From Utricularia gibba (taxonomy: Eukaryota; Streptophyta; Magnoliopsida; Lamiales; Lentibulariaceae), in the NCBI GenBank assembly GCA_002189035.1, contig CM007991.1, positions 2,170,001-2,234,000 of the forward strand: a DNA stretch of 64,000 nucleotides, given 5' to 3'. Positions 36,193 through 48,773 of this stretch are shown in pieces (positions within the stretch are counted from its first letter, which is position 1; each line of letters starts with the position of its first letter). Below the pieces are notes generated by a model. That model searched no databases, had not been told where the DNA came from, and saw only the letters and a program-made list of their open reading frames with translations. The translations under genes and the position numbers were made by a program.

Positions 36193-38121
36193 CTACCGTC
36201 TAACCCAGTTTCCATCCTCAGACCTCTTGAAGACACGGGGCCGCCCTGAAGGGAACGTTTCCTGCCACTGCGGATGATGGATCAGGTACTCCATCTTCCT
36301 GCAAAATTCAACATCAAGATGTCGATTTCATGATCCAGTGTTGCCGGAGCATTCGACCCTGAAGGAGAGAGAAGCCATGATCTATCTACCTTCTTTCGTT
36401 ACGTACAAAATCCGGGCCCTCTGCCAAGGGGGAGGATGAACAGGTTAGTAGTATCTCTGTATCTGATGCACTCTGCAGCATCAGGGCTCTTCGTTTCTGG
36501 TATGTTGTCCTGGAGGGGGGAAAGGGAAAAGCTTGTAGTCAGTGAAGAGGAAGTGGACTTCATGCCACGCAAGCTTCTAACAGTTAGCACAGTCAGTTAC
36601 CAAGTGCAAGGGGCGATCACAAAGAGATCGTTGCTCATGTCATAGGTATCGAGTAACCTGTGGTGTGAACTTGGATCCTCAAAGGAAGCGCAGAGCCGAA
36701 TTCTACGGACGATCTCATCAGGGGATCTTGAGGTCTCATCGAAGCTGGCTGGGAAAATCGAGCCACTCGATGTCTCCATCTGAAATAGGAAACATACACT
36801 CATGTTGATGAGTTTGTATGCAGCTGAAGACGAGTTTGGAGACTGAAAATACCACAAATCCATGGAAAATGGGGTATCCCACTCCTTCAGAATCCCATCT
36901 GGTGTTATGTCCTAGAACGTGCAAGGTTTTCAGGTGAAACTTCTCGTTGCGACTAAGTAGAGCTTCGATTATCTTTACACACAATGGGTACGAGTACCCC
37001 TCAAATTCAGATGCATTGTTTGTATCTAGGGATGGTTGCTGCACAGAAGTTCTGCAGTGAGAAGTAAAATCATCACCACAGGAAGAGCAAATGAGAAAAA
37101 AAGAGTCAGACTTGTGTGGGAATATCAATGTATGAGCCGACGATATGAACCTGCACACAGCATAAAGTTGCAAACATTAGATCCACGGATGACGGTCACA
37201 AAAGAAAGAAAACTAGCAGCTAACATGTTCTAACATCCAAAGGAGTATCAGCATCTTCATCAACGAGTAAAGATAGCATCTGATTGAGACCCTCTTCAAC
37301 GATATCCGGAAAATCCATATGAGCCACGGATACTCTGCCATTCCAGGACATGTAAAACAAGCATTTATAACTCAAAACACTAATAATCTCGTATAGTAAA
37401 AAAAAAGCATACCTTCTGGTTCTGGAATTTCTTATAGCAATCCCAACACAGGTAGTTGCCTCATCAGTTCCAACTAGCTGCATATACAAGTCGGGATGAG
37501 CAAACAGGTAAGGTGAAGAACAAGGCACAGAAAGTTGGCAATGAAAAACACGAATTTTCAATGGAGTGAGCATACATCAACAAGAGCAGGATCAACAGTG
37601 GCAAACTCCCTCTGGAAAAGGTAGATCAATTTACGAGTTTGCAATGAAGCGCTGGAAACCGAAATCTTCATCTCATTCTTTGACTTAAAAGATTCGGAAG
37701 CACCTATCAACAGGGGATGCTCCATCAGCGCAGTCAAAGTCTCAAATCCCAGCTCCTGAGACTACACTATGTGAATGAAACCAAAAGCAGCCGATAGGAG
37801 GAAAATCACATCGAAAAAAAAGAAAGAGGAATTCAGCCACACGAACTAAGCCTATCCACTTTAACAAGGAAATCACAAATTCCAACACAAGCTCTAGCGT
37901 AGCTATTTCAACCCAAAACTCATCAGAACTTGAAAATAACCATCCATAACTGAATCGCTCACAAACCCATTGAAGTAAAATCTAAATCCACAATCAAATA
38001 CCCATCACTTACCTCTAAAACAGGCCCTTCGACAACGACAAACAAGAAAGCAGGTTACGCAGTGTCTTCCTACCTGGGAAGAGGCGCCGTCATACATCGG
38101 CTCTCCACCGACAAAAATCAT
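36193..38121 (-). CDS. NTAN1: Protein N-terminal asparagine amidohydrolase
   Basis: NTAN1 deamidates N-terminal Asn to Asp, creating a tertiary destabilising residue in the Arg/N-degron pathway. Exons (minus) are 38121-38074, 37755-37576, 37477-37413, 37334-37235, 37150-37112, 37038-36853, 36779-36601, 36509-36390 and 36298-36193; 340 residues, all phases closing. It starts MIFVGGEPMYDGASSQ. Conserved parts: LVGTDEATTCVGIAIRN, whose Cys is the likely nucleophile by position in the family (inference); VSVAHMDFPDIVEEGL; VHIVGSYIDIPTQ; GYSYPLCVKIIEALL; LHVLGHNTRWD; SGSIFPASFDE. The C-terminal region shows LAEGPDFVRNE and YLIHHPQWQETFPSGRPRVF. The promoter lies between this gene and the EML stop. 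Confidence 0.94.
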
Positions 38122-38630
38122 CGGCGCGCGCACAGTACTTCCACGGGCGTGGGTGATGAAATGAAGTTCATCGAGTCGCGACTGCACGTATCAAAATCTA
38201 TTATTTCGAAATTAATAATATTATAATTCTATTTATTTTCCAACAATCCCTAAATATTGTTTTAACATATATTTTCCATTTTATATTAACCCATTTTATT
38301 ACAAAGAAAAGAAAGATCCCCTTCACATTAGTGTGAAAAAAGGCATCAAGAAGCAACTGCACATAACAAGTGTAAACTAACAGATTTCTCCAACAGATGC
38401 CTGTATCTATGACTATTGACTGGTTTACCATGTCAATAACAGCCGGAGAGAAAAATCTTGCCTCCTTTGAAGGCGGAGGCGGGGACTCCTCCGGTGCTGT
38501 GCATTTTTTCCGGCATTGGGTTTGTCATCCTCTGTTCATCGTCTCCGAGGGTGTAAACCGGCGATCTCCAGCTTCAGTGGACACCATTAAGAGTGGTTAA
38601 AGATGGGGTCCTGTTCTTGAGAATTCGAAG
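38122..38630. other. NTAN1 upstream region and EML 3' UTR
   Basis: About 510 bases. AT-rich at 38200-38300 and GC-richer at 38440-38600. No coding sequence was supported on either strand. Confidence 0.5.
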
Positions 38631-41119
38631 CTACAAAGAGCTACTGCAGGCCATACCACTGTCATCATCGGATAAGTCACCGAGCTGCGCAATGGCTTCC
38701 GTGAGGGCTTGTTCATGTTCCTGTTTCCAGAGTGTTTGATATACGGGTTGAATATTGGAAGCCAGAATGGAGTAACAAGTACCAAAGTGTGGGTCTGACC
38801 TTCAGCACCATGGTTGCTTTTTCTATCTCCATGGGATCCGGATGTTTAGCACTAAACACCTTCTCTACCTGAACAGAACAACAAAAAGGAGGGGAAATGA
38901 GAGATTACAGCTTCAGCCAGATCAACTACCGTGTCAGGGTATGAATTGCTGTACCTCCTTTATTAGAGTATCAGTGGGAAGCAACCGGATGTCAACACGG
39001 CCCTTCCTTCCGACGCCATTCTGTGATGATGGGAAGCCTTTCCTTGATTGACTCTTAGTCAATCCCCTCCCTGTCCCTGCACCTGGAGCGTTGTCTCGCC
39101 CAACAAGTCTATTCATTCCGGAGTAACCAAGGTGATGGAATATTCCGGGGTCTTCACCTTCCCACTGTATGTCCTCGGGAGAAATCTGAAAATTGATTCA
39201 TGGAAAGTTGTAAGTGCCATATGCAAGAAATTGCGTTTGCTGTAGGGATTATGAAGATTAAAGGACTATAGCAGCAAAGCGGAGCATAATGTAGGCTCAG
39301 CATGACTGTGTGGATTCTTCCAAAACAGACAATGAAACAACTGAAAGGATAAGTCTATTGACTTTGAAGGGCATAAAAATGACAAGTTGAAAACATGGAA
39401 ACCAAGAGAAACCAACTAAGCACCATGCAGCATAACGATATTTTGGTATCAGGAAGAACATCATGGATGAACAAAAAATGAGATCCTAACAGGATTCAGA
39501 AAAGACGTGCAAACAAGGTATATATGTAAGAAAGATATCCAATTTATCACCTTTCTTGCATTATATAGTAAATATATACCTCAGAAAGGTTGACCCATTC
39601 CCAGGTCTCGTTAAGAGTACCCATATCATAGACAAGGGCATGTCTCCCCTGGAAAGGCATCACAAATAATTTAGGCATCAACTGAAAATGCACACAAAAA
39701 TTACAAATATTGAATTTAAACTTACTTCCACGTGATTATAATCAGTAATAACAGCCTCATAAAAATTATTATCATCAGGCCACCTGGTTCTCACTTTTCG
39801 CCCAATCAAAGGATCGAATGGAGCTCCTTCTACACGTTTGGTTGTAAAACCTCCAGCGGAAACCCGATCCCTAAATTGACCTCTTCCAGATGGAGCAGTG
39901 GTATAATGCATTTTTGCAGAAGATGCCGCCATCTGCATCTTTGCAGTAGTGACAGATAAAAAAATCAACAAAAAGCAACGTGGCATGTGAAACTTCGATG
40001 CCAAAGTTTGAACCTACAGGTTTTTGCCTTTTCACTTTTGCGTCCATCAAGGGACCATGCTTCCCAGTCGATGATGATGGCTGATTTGCTGCAGAAATAG
40101 CCTGCGGACGAAAAGATGGTGGAACACCAAAAGATTGAGAAGGTAGAGATGGAGCTATCTTCTGTTTTTTACGAGGCACTGAGATAGAAGGACTGGGCAA
40201 AGGATCGTGGGCAGTTTGGCTGCCACCACGCAATCCAGATTGATGTCCACATGACTGTCTCCACTCCCTGGTAGGAATTCCCATGTTTGCATAACCCAGA
40301 AGAAAACAGGAGCGAATCATTTAGTCCTTTTAACACAATGAACCAGAATTAGTAATCAATAATGATTGTGCACACAAAACCTTATCATTCGAACTTCTTC
40401 ATCAGTATTAACCCTACTGAGAAGTTCCCTGTGTTCTTCGTTTGATAACTGCAACTCCTTCCTAAGCTCAGTAATTAAATTTTCCTTGTCCTGAAACAAA
40501 TCCATTCATTTTTCAATGAACATGCTAAAACATATTAGTGTTAACAAGCTCAGTGCATTAAGAAGTACCCAGGAAATAGCATCAGCTTGAGCTTTAAAAG
40601 CTCTTAATATGGAGCAGTATGCTTCTTGCTCAAGTTGATGAATCCTGGCTTCCATATCAGTCTCATCATGAATTCTTGAAAACGGCATTGAGCCTAAAGC
40701 TGCAGGCCTCCCATTCCTAGAAACCCTGCCCCCACCCGACACTCTATTTTTATGTGGTGCGGGCAAATCATCATCAGTTCCTGAAGCCATATCGAAAAGA
40801 TCAAATGAAACTGAATATAGAAAATATCTGCCATAAACTTACCCATCAAAACATTCAATGTCTCCTCATCATTCTGCACACTCTATGAGAGGATGATTTC
40901 AAAGGCTACATTGCTAACAATACGGAAAAAGATTTCCCAAGTTCAAGAACTAACAAACAAACTCAAAAGACGCAACTTCACTGTCATTACGCAGCCGGCA
41001 ACTAAAACGCCATTACATGAGCAGCTTAAGAAAAGCTAGCCCTAAAATCGGAAAAAATCCTAAAGCTAAGCGAGAAAAAAAAAAAACTCACCACTACTGT
41101 CGTAGGCCTCGTAGTCCAT
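38631..41119 (-). CDS. EML: EMSY-like protein with ENT and Agenet/Tudor-like domains
   Basis: A nuclear histone-reader of the plant EMSY-like family, linked to RPP7 immunity, flowering and seed development. Exons (minus) are 41119-41092, 40780-40569, 40490-40381, 40267-40018, 39932-39726, 39648-39580, 39185-38955, 38868-38800 and 38720-38631; 421 residues. It starts [19 protein letters not shown]. The ENT domain follows: [20 protein letters not shown], then [19 protein letters not shown] Ser/Pro-rich linker holds [14 protein letters not shown]. The Agenet/Tudor-like domain has [20 protein letters not shown] and [14 protein letters not shown]. The end shows [22 protein letters not shown] and a terminal coiled coil. 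The exon 4 donor at CCT|GTAGG is chosen because it alone keeps the frame with the next exon; all totals then close. Confidence 0.93.
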
Positions 41120-41479
41120 AGCCAGCTTCCCGAAACTGAATTCGTGACTCCTCGAAGCTCTCAGCTATGAAACCCGGCGAAAATGCTCGTGCAATTGGGA
41201 AATTTGTCAAACGCCCGCGCTGCGAACTGTATGATCACAAAGTTGATTTTCACAAACTGCGAGGGTTTGAAAGTATGAGACTTTTTTTTTTTTTACGTTT
41301 TTCTCAACAAGAAATTCACCACTTTTTAAGAAAATAATAAGATTTAAATTATTAAATATACTCCAAAATATTTCTCCACCAGCATTTCAGATATGATACA
41401 GCCACTGGAGGTTTGATTACAAATGGAATGGGTGTGATGCAGCGATCATCAGCAGTCAGCAAAACACCAGAAAGAAAGA
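41120..41479. other. EML promoter/5' UTR region
   Basis: 360 bases upstream of leftward EML, with a poly-T run at 41281-41294 and A/T-rich DNA near 41330-41380. No gene. Confidence 0.5.
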
Positions 41480-43880
41480 TGTAGTGAATCAACAAGGAGA
41501 ACAATCACCTTTCCACACAAAGAATATGTTGTTTTTCCACCCACAGCCTGAATCAAAAGCCAGCCCATCCAGAAGGTTGAGCATTTTTAATTCATCAATG
41601 GATCCAGTTGATTTCGAGCTGGGAGAGGGAGCTACCTTGAAAATCCCATTTTCAAACTCCCAGGAACTCCAAGCTGGCCATTGCTGAGAAGTTCCTGATT
41701 ATTTAGTTGAGTGGTTTTTGTTCCAAGAGATGTGGGAGCATTGTTTGTTGGGACAGTAGGCTTGCATCATCAACAGCGGCATGCCACTGGTTAGAGCTTG
41801 AGCTAGGAGATGCTGCATTGAAGAAAGCCGGTTGAAGTTCCAAGATGGTTCCTCGAATCTTGTCGTTCTCCTTCATGAAAAATGAAAACGTTAAGGAGAG
41901 GAAATCAGTAGTTAAATAAGGGATCAGACAGCGAAGATGGTGGTACCAAAGGAGTTCCAAACGATTGGCTCCCTGTAGATGCTCTCAAGAAATCCCTCCT
42001 ACTCTGTGGTGAGGGGTGTCTTGCAGCCCGAGCATGCTTGAGATCCCATATTTAGAGCTCATATCTGCCTTCTCAGCAGTCACATTTGCAAACTCCTTCG
42101 TGAGCCTTTTTACCTCGTTTTCCAAAACGATTTTCTTCCCTGGATTCCGAAGGTTGCTGATAGGTCTCTGCTTCTTGCCATCAAATTCCAGAACATGCAC
42201 ATTTGAAGCATCATTCCTAAAGCAGGCACTGTATCTGATTTTAACTGTTTTCTGCCTTCAGCTTGCCATTGAGATCTAAAGGAAACAGGTTAAAGTATTT
42301 CGATGACAGATCACTTGGCCTATCGACTGAGCAACCCACCGAGTTTTTCCTTACGGATTTATGCACAATGTAATGTAAAGAAATACCTGCAAAAACTTCA
42401 CTCTTGGTTTCTGAAGTTTCAGGAGGCCTATCAGGTAATGCCTACTGCGGTTTCTGGTAAAAGATCATTAACACGAAACCATACCTATAAACCAAACAAG
42501 ATAGTTAATAGCTAACATTTGGGCCAAACTGCCAAGACGTCTGCTTAGTCTGCTATGGCCATGAAATTCTATAACCAAGCTAAGTTGGGGATGAAAGGCC
42601 AATCAAGCAAAATGCTTGCCTGCGTGATGTCTGGTTGATGATCAGGGGAAGGTTGGAGCATATCTCAAATAAGATCTGTCAGAGACTGATTGTACTGTGG
42701 TAAGTCTGGGATTTGATCATTCCCATTCAGAACCTGCAGCTTTGATTCCCCATCAAATGCCAAGTTCAAGTAGCATATTCGGTAAAACAGACACCCGAGT
42801 GCCTGAAGCAAACTTTCTCATCAACGTGGAAGGCAGAATAATCAACCCATTACCCAAATATCTACTTTCTCGTTTATAGGTCCGAAACAGATCCCACATC
42901 TATCGTCGTATGTAGGAGAACAATTAAAAATGACACCGTTCGAGAGGATGATGACAGGCTTGTGAGCGAATCAACCAGGTACCTCAGGTGCTCTGTATGC
43001 AGCCGTATGTTTCCTTATGATGTCTCCTCAATCCCCATTTCTTCAGGCTTCCCAAACCGTTTATGGTTGGTGGGAGTGCTACCAAAATCACACAAGTTCC
43101 ACAAACCATCATGACCCCACAGAAGATTCTCAGCCTTCAAGTCTCCGTACAATGCAAAAAAAAAAAAAAGAGAGAAACGGAGAAGATATAGACAGTGAAT
43201 TGCGCATTGAAAAACTTCCGGTTGGAAAACGGGTATCCCAGTTCCTTAAACAGAGAGCCAGTAAAGCTAGGCAACTTAAGTTCTAAATAGGATATGCATC
43301 GTCAAATTGAAGCAAAACGAAGAAGACGAAATCTAACATACAACAAGAAGCACGAAACGTGACTGTTTAGAAATAAAGCTCATCCGTATCATGTAAAGCA
43401 TCGAGGACTCATTACCAGTACGAGGGCATTCTTCTCCTCAACAAACCCCCTCCTTTTCCATCAAGCACGTGAACAAGTGATTTCTCACAATATTCCATAC
43501 GAAGTAAAGCATCCTTGCTACGACCCATATCGAAAATAGCATGAGCATGAAGATAGATGATATTAAGATGCCCTAGTCGCATTTTTCCTGAAGAAATCTC
43601 TTCATCAGTGGCTCAAGTGCTTCTAAATCATTACAGACAATATGCACATCAATCTCCCACAATTCATTCTTTTCGACAAACAGTAAAACCTGACACATCC
43701 AGGATAAGTAAGTCAACCTGCGTGATTTCCGATCCGATGTACGACCCAATTCTTGCCCTAACGAGATCCGTGAAATGCTGGTGCTGCGTGATCATTTCAC
43801 GGATTCGTAGCTTGCGAGGAGGGAAAAGCAATGAGCGCAGTCCTGGCTGGCTACTTCGCATTATGGGCTTCAACGCCTTC
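41480..43880 (-). pseudogene. Decayed AAK1/GAK-type protein kinase (At2g32850-like) pseudogene
   Basis: Read on the minus strand, ordered fragments match plant AAK1-like kinases from N to C terminus. Fragments: HIVCNDLEALEPLMK (about 43620), GHLNIIYLHAHAIFDMGRS, ALLRMEYCEKSLVHVLDGKG, DLKAENLLWGHDGLW, LCDFGSTPTNHKRFGKPEE, RKHTAAYRAPE, KVDIW then ALGCLFYR across an intron, AFDGESKLQVLNGN, PDITQVWFRVNDLLP, and the C-terminal coiled-coil remnant VLENEVKRLTKEFANVTAEK. Introns are still recognisable, so this is a duplicated, not retroposed, copy. Damage: several frameshifts (near 43600, 43470 and 43010), a TGA inside the kinase domain at 42665-42667, HRD changed to Y-G-D at 43141-43149, and a degenerate glycine loop. 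A 15-base A run at 43155-43169 sits at a former exon edge. No functional kinase can come from this. Confidence 0.85.
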
Positions 43881-44388
43881 CTTCATTCGGGCCCAGGAAG
43901 CTGCCAGATTTGGGCTTCAATTTTCCTAATTATAATTTATTTCCAAAATTGACTATTTTTGGAACCCTAAGATTTGGTTGGATATTTTAGGACAAGTCCC
44001 TTGTCCCCTATGCCAGACAATAGGACGGGCCCCGCAATAGATATTTTTTATTATTAATTAATTAATTAATTATGTTTTTAAGGTTGTCCTAATCAAAACA
44101 GATGTATCGGATTATGGCCTTCATTAGTCAAATATCAAGGTTGCCAAAGTATTATGGGATACCGCTTCCAATAGGGAAATAATAAATTAATTATTTTTAA
44201 ATATTTATATTTATTTAATATTTTTGAATGTATCTTTTTGTTTTTGTTTTGAATACCGATGTGGGATTTGGACCACAAGCAGCCCATCGCGATCGATAAA
44301 TACACACGAATTCTCCCGCCATTTGTCTTGTTAATCCCGCGAGCGAGAGCCCCCACGCTACTTCCAATACTTCCTTCCATCACGCAGT
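43881..44388. other. AT-rich spacer upstream of the dioxygenase gene
   Basis: About 500 bases. ATTA-type simple repeats at 44050-44072 and A/T-rich DNA to 44230, then the GC-richer 5' leader. A GATAAATAC element at 44295-44303 could act as a weak TATA box for the dioxygenase. Confidence 0.4.
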
Positions 44389-46584
44389 ATGCAGATTCCG
44401 GTGATCGATCTTCAGCCCTACTTGGATTTCTTAGCCTCTGATGGCGGCGAGATCCACGCCGGCCTGAGGAGCTTGTGCGATGAAGTCAGCCGAACCCTCC
44501 GGGAGACGGGGGCGCTGCTCGTCAAGGACCCGCGCTGCAGTGTCCAGGATAACGATCGATTTCTTGATATGATGGAGAAGTACTTTGAAATGCCTGAGGA
44601 TTTTAAGCGCGGCCAGGAGCGACCCAAGTTGCATTATCAGGTTCTTTCAATTTTTGATTTTGGTTTGGTCCGAGATCTCGTCTCGAGATCGGGAATCAAG
44701 CCTTGAATTCTTTTTGTTTCTGGTGCATTGTAAACTTGAACGCTTTTCAAAGACGATGTTTTTTCGGTAACTCCATGGTTTTATCGTCTTTTACATCATT
44801 CAAGTTTCAATGCTTAAGTCTTTTGTTTAATTTCGGAATGGCCAAGATTTGGAGACATAGCTAAGGATGTTGTGTATTAATTATAAACTAACTCTACGTT
44901 TGGGGATCCCAACAATGGGGTCTGTGGTGGAATTAGATTATGGGCATTTTCTAGCCAAAATGGCGCGCAACTGGCTGAGTTGATATATGCTGGCACAGGT
45001 TGGCGTGACACCTGAAGGAGTAGAACTACCTCGTAGTTTGGTTGATGAAGAAATGCAAGAGAATTTCAAAGCTATGCCTATTGAGTTCCAGCCAGCCACT
45101 CCAACGGGAGCGGACCCAAAGTGGCGATACATGTGGAGAGCAGGTCCACGACCATCAGATACCCGATTTAAGGTCAAACATGTTACGTGCTGGATGAATG
45201 ATGCTAAGGCTTTCCATATGCTAAAATGCTTCTTTGTTTTCGCAGGAGCTAAATTCAGAGCCTGTCATTCCTGACGGGTTCCCTGAATGGAAGGATACTA
45301 TGGACTTATGGGGGTATAAAATGATATCTGCTGTTGAGGTTAACATCAGACTTATTTGCTCCTTCCTCTGAGTTACTGGCGATTGGTTCTCATGATCTGC
45401 CTCTTTGTCAGGTGGTTGCTGAAATGGCTGCTGTTGGCTTCGGCTTGCAAAGAGATGCTTTCACATCTTTAATGAAGCAGGTTAATTTCCATAAGACTGC
45501 TTAAGAACACTTCATTTGATGTTGTGTAACATGTTTTCAAGAAAGAAAGAAAGGAGAAGACATGCTATGATGTCTCTGCCTGAACCAATGAAAGTGTGAT
45601 TGTATTTTGCCTTGTGACTATCATGTAGATGACATTGCAAGTGGGAATTTCTGTCAATTCTTTCCCTGGCTCTGTTCTAGATCTATTCCTGAGTATTTTC
45701 ATTGTACCACTACATCGTGTTGCTGCTTAGCCCCCAAATATTTACTACATCATTTAACTTGTTTTCAGGGACCACACCTACTAGCTCCAACAGGAAGTGA
45801 TCTGAAACGTCATGGTCGATTAGGCTTGGTTTTCGCAGGATATCACTATGACCTAAACTTCCTTACAATTCATGGAAGGAGCAGGTTCCCTGGACTAAAT
45901 ATATGGCTGAGGGATGGTAAGAAAATGGAAGTCAAGGTGCCTGTAGGGTGTCTCCTTATTCAAGCTGGAAAACAGGTATGGTAGTATACTCTCACTCATA
46001 TCACTGCTAGAAAGATTTTTTTGTGTGTGGGGGATCACTATGATTGTCATATTCATCTTTATACCGGTTGCTTATCATCTGTCATCCAATGCTCTAAGTC
46101 AATAAAGGCAGCCAGAGGCATCACAGTGTTTTTCTATGCAGATAGAGTGGTTGACTGCTGGTGAATGCATGGCTGGAATGCATGAAGTTGTTGTGACAGA
46201 CCGCACAATTAACGCCATAAACCTTGCTTCGGAAAACAACCGCAGCTTATGGAGAGTATCCTCCACGGTTAGTCCAAATCGTCATTCTGCTGTGTTTAAG
46301 GTCAAGGATGTGGATAAAATGGATCTTCATGATCAAAGAAAAATAACGCCAAATGGCATTTTGTCTTTTAATATACATTTGTTCTCTTGATACTTTTTAG
46401 TTTACCTCTGTATCTCATTTTTATGTAGCTTTTTGCCCACATAGCATCAGATGCAATCCTGAAGCCTTTAGGCCACTTTAAAGACTCACCTCAGGCTGAC
46501 AAATATCCTCCTACTTATGCTGGAGAGTTCGTAGAACAGGAGTTGTCTGTCATTAATCTGAAGGGAAGCAAAAAAAACAGCTGA
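44389..46584 (+). CDS. 2-oxoglutarate/Fe(II)-dependent dioxygenase, isopenicillin-N-synthase-like
   Basis: A cytosolic, non-heme iron oxygenase of the plant DOXC-like group; the substrate is unknown. Exons are 44389-44640, 44999-45172, 45246-45338, 45412-45480, 45769-45975, 46142-46267 and 46429-46584, all in phase 0, giving 358 residues. The N-terminal DIOX_N-type region starts MQIPVIDLQPYLDFLASDGG. The iron ligands are visible: H222-x-D224 in AGYHYDLNF and distal H279 in CMAGMHEVVV. The 2-oxoglutarate-binding RxS is R303-V-S305. It lacks the usual NYYP-type signature of hormone-biosynthetic DOXC enzymes, and looks like a conserved, mostly single-copy plant subfamily. The cofactor use is secure; the reaction cannot be named from sequence. 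Confidence 0.92.
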
Positions 46585-47160
46585 AATTAGCTTCGGCGGT
46601 AGCATCATTACCCCAAAATTGTTACTTCAATTTGTCCCATATGTTTCACATGTTTGTTTACCAAAGGTTGGTTCAACCAACGGCGTCTGGAAACATTATA
46701 GGTTCCTCCTGGTGTGTTTCCTGCTGTGCCAATAGTAATAATGTTTTCTGATCTTGTTCGAATCAATTTATGTTTCAAGCTTCTCATTCCCATTAAATAT
46801 GCATAAAGAATGCGTCTTCTGTAGTTTACTGTAAAACTGCTTGGCTTCCAGTGATCACGCAAAGGGTTCTGTAATCGAAGAAAAGCAAAGGTGTGGGGGT
46901 GCCTCTTAGCACTTTACATAAAAATAGGCCATGAAATACATATAGTTTGTATACACCATCTTACATAAGGATCTACAAATTTGAGAACACTGCAGAGAGC
47001 TTGACTGCTAATATAATCCTTTTCATCTATTTTTCTAGATGCCAAAACGCGCATGCTGTATTTGTGTGTGTGTTTGTGTTTGCTCCATGGGTAGATCAAA
47101 ATGCAAAGTCAGCAGGTATTGTGGAGCAGCATTATTTGCAATCACCATTTGTTCTAAGAT
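46585..47160. other. Convergent 3' UTR spacer, dioxygenase (+) / bHLH (-)
   Basis: 576 bases, no supported gene. Short ORFs on both strands have no family features. Confidence 0.5.
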
Positions 47161-48773
47161 CTATATTTGATTGCTGGTTGCTCGGGGTTGCGACGAGCAG
47201 ATGCAGTTGACCTTTGTCTCTGTAAGCGTCTGAAGAAGAAGCAATGAGTGTTTGCGAAAGGAGACGCAAAATTGCAGTGTGGAGTAGAAGGTGAAGAGCA
47301 GGTTTGGTACCTGAACTTGCCTCTGAAGATCTTTTATGTACTGAACTGCCAAATCCAGCATATCAGCTGTACTTGTTTGCTGCAGTAAAGGAAAATTGTA
47401 AGTACTTGATTTCACAAGATACGTGTTCGATCCTGAACTGCATCTTCAGGAGAATCTGTGCCATTTAGAGAACTAGAGATAGGGATATTCACCTTGTCTA
47501 TATTAGGAAAAAGTTGCTGCAACTTCTTCATCTTTTCACTGATTCTTGTTCTTCTCATCTACCAGTTTTGAACTCTAAATTACACATCTCTACAGCTGAA
47601 TATGTCAGGAAAGAAGAAGACGTTTTACCCTTTCAGCTATGCTTCTGGGATGAGTTGCACATCCTCTTTTCGCCCGTATCTGGCAGGGAACAACGTCCGG
47701 TTCGAACTGCAGAAATCCGAGTTTCTCGGCTTCTCCATGAACCAAAACGGTCGAACTCTTCAGAGTTTCCCCACTCTGCTTAACAGAATGAAATCAAGCA
47801 ACGACATGAGTCTACTGAAGGGCTGAGATGAAAAGAACAAGTAGCTGCTTTGCTTACCTGATCGTGAAGTCCACTGAAGGTGGAGAACACCTTGGGATGA
47901 CCATCATGATCCCTTTTCAAGTCATTGAAACCGGCTCCATACTCCTCGTTCCTTGACTGTAAACTCTCACAAAGGTAAACGCTTGTGTTTTCAAGTATGC
48001 TGGGCATGATTCTTGAGCTCGAAATCGAAGGACTGGAGGAGATGTTAATATCACTAGCTGATGAATTGCCTCTGTGAGCACTGTAGTTCCCCATCGCTCC
48101 AAATCCTGATGCATAGAAAGATACACAGTGTTCTTTATCCAACCAATCCATTACAAAGAAACGCTATTCGGAAAACACAAAAATTGTGATCCTGTACAGA
48201 AAACCAATCCAAAACATCAGTGAAACAGTCAAATCTTTTTAGTCACGTGCCAGAAGGCAACATCTTTCCTCAACTAGACAAGTGAAACATCTCAAAATTT
48301 GCACTCAAAAGTCATAATCATAGTAAGCCAAAAAGTTAAACCATACCAGTAAAAAGTCCAGCAGGGGAACTACTCTGCCTCAGAAGTCCTGATCCATTGA
48401 CCCCTACCGAATAAGATCCATTGGCTCCACCGCCAGCTACTCCGTTGAAGAACATGGCGCCACTTCCCGGTGTCCCGGATTCAGTCCTGATTTCCTGCTT
48501 CATGTAAGAAGAATCATCACCGCCCTTGTGGTCCAGATCACGGGACCCATTCCAAAACGCAGAAAAAAGAGCTTCGGATTCATCTCCGCTGCTGCTGTTG
48601 GTATTCGAATCGACAACTGCAGCAAGCAACGAGCTCGGCGCCGATCGATACCGAGCCAGACCCGGACTCTGGTGCAAAACTTGCGACTCCATCAACTGCT
48701 TCTGGTCGACAAAACCGGAACCAAGAAAGCAGCTACTTCTATTGACGCTTATCTCAGCCTCAGACATGAACAT
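47161..48773 (-). CDS. bHLH transcription factor (bHLH122/128/130 - FBH-like group)
   Basis: A nuclear DNA-binding factor. Members of this subgroup act in flowering (CONSTANS activation), drought and stomatal control. Exons (minus) are 48773-48347, 48105-47858, 47775-47629, 47558-47493, 47379-47311 and 47229-47161; 341 residues, phases closing. The long N-terminus is Ser/Gly-rich with HQSPGLARYRSAPSSLLAA, the subgroup signature. The DNA-binding region spans the exon 3/4 junction: IRAKRGCATHPRSIAER then MRRTRISEKMKKLQQLFPNI. The second helix is QTSTADMLDLAVQYIKDLQ. The basic region has the usual H-x7-R atypical spacing of this subgroup. Position 1 after the junction is Met where relatives have Val. 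The tail (TLTETKVNCICSS) also matches. Confidence 0.93.

Noticed and set aside
41484..42515. Plus-strand ORFs across 41.5-42.5 kb
   Set aside because: They are antisense to recognisable AAK1-like coding remnants on the minus strand.
47629..47775. A frameshift in the bHLH basic-region exon
   Set aside because: On recounting, the exon starts at 47775 after AAGCAG and is open in one frame through CATHPRSIAER.
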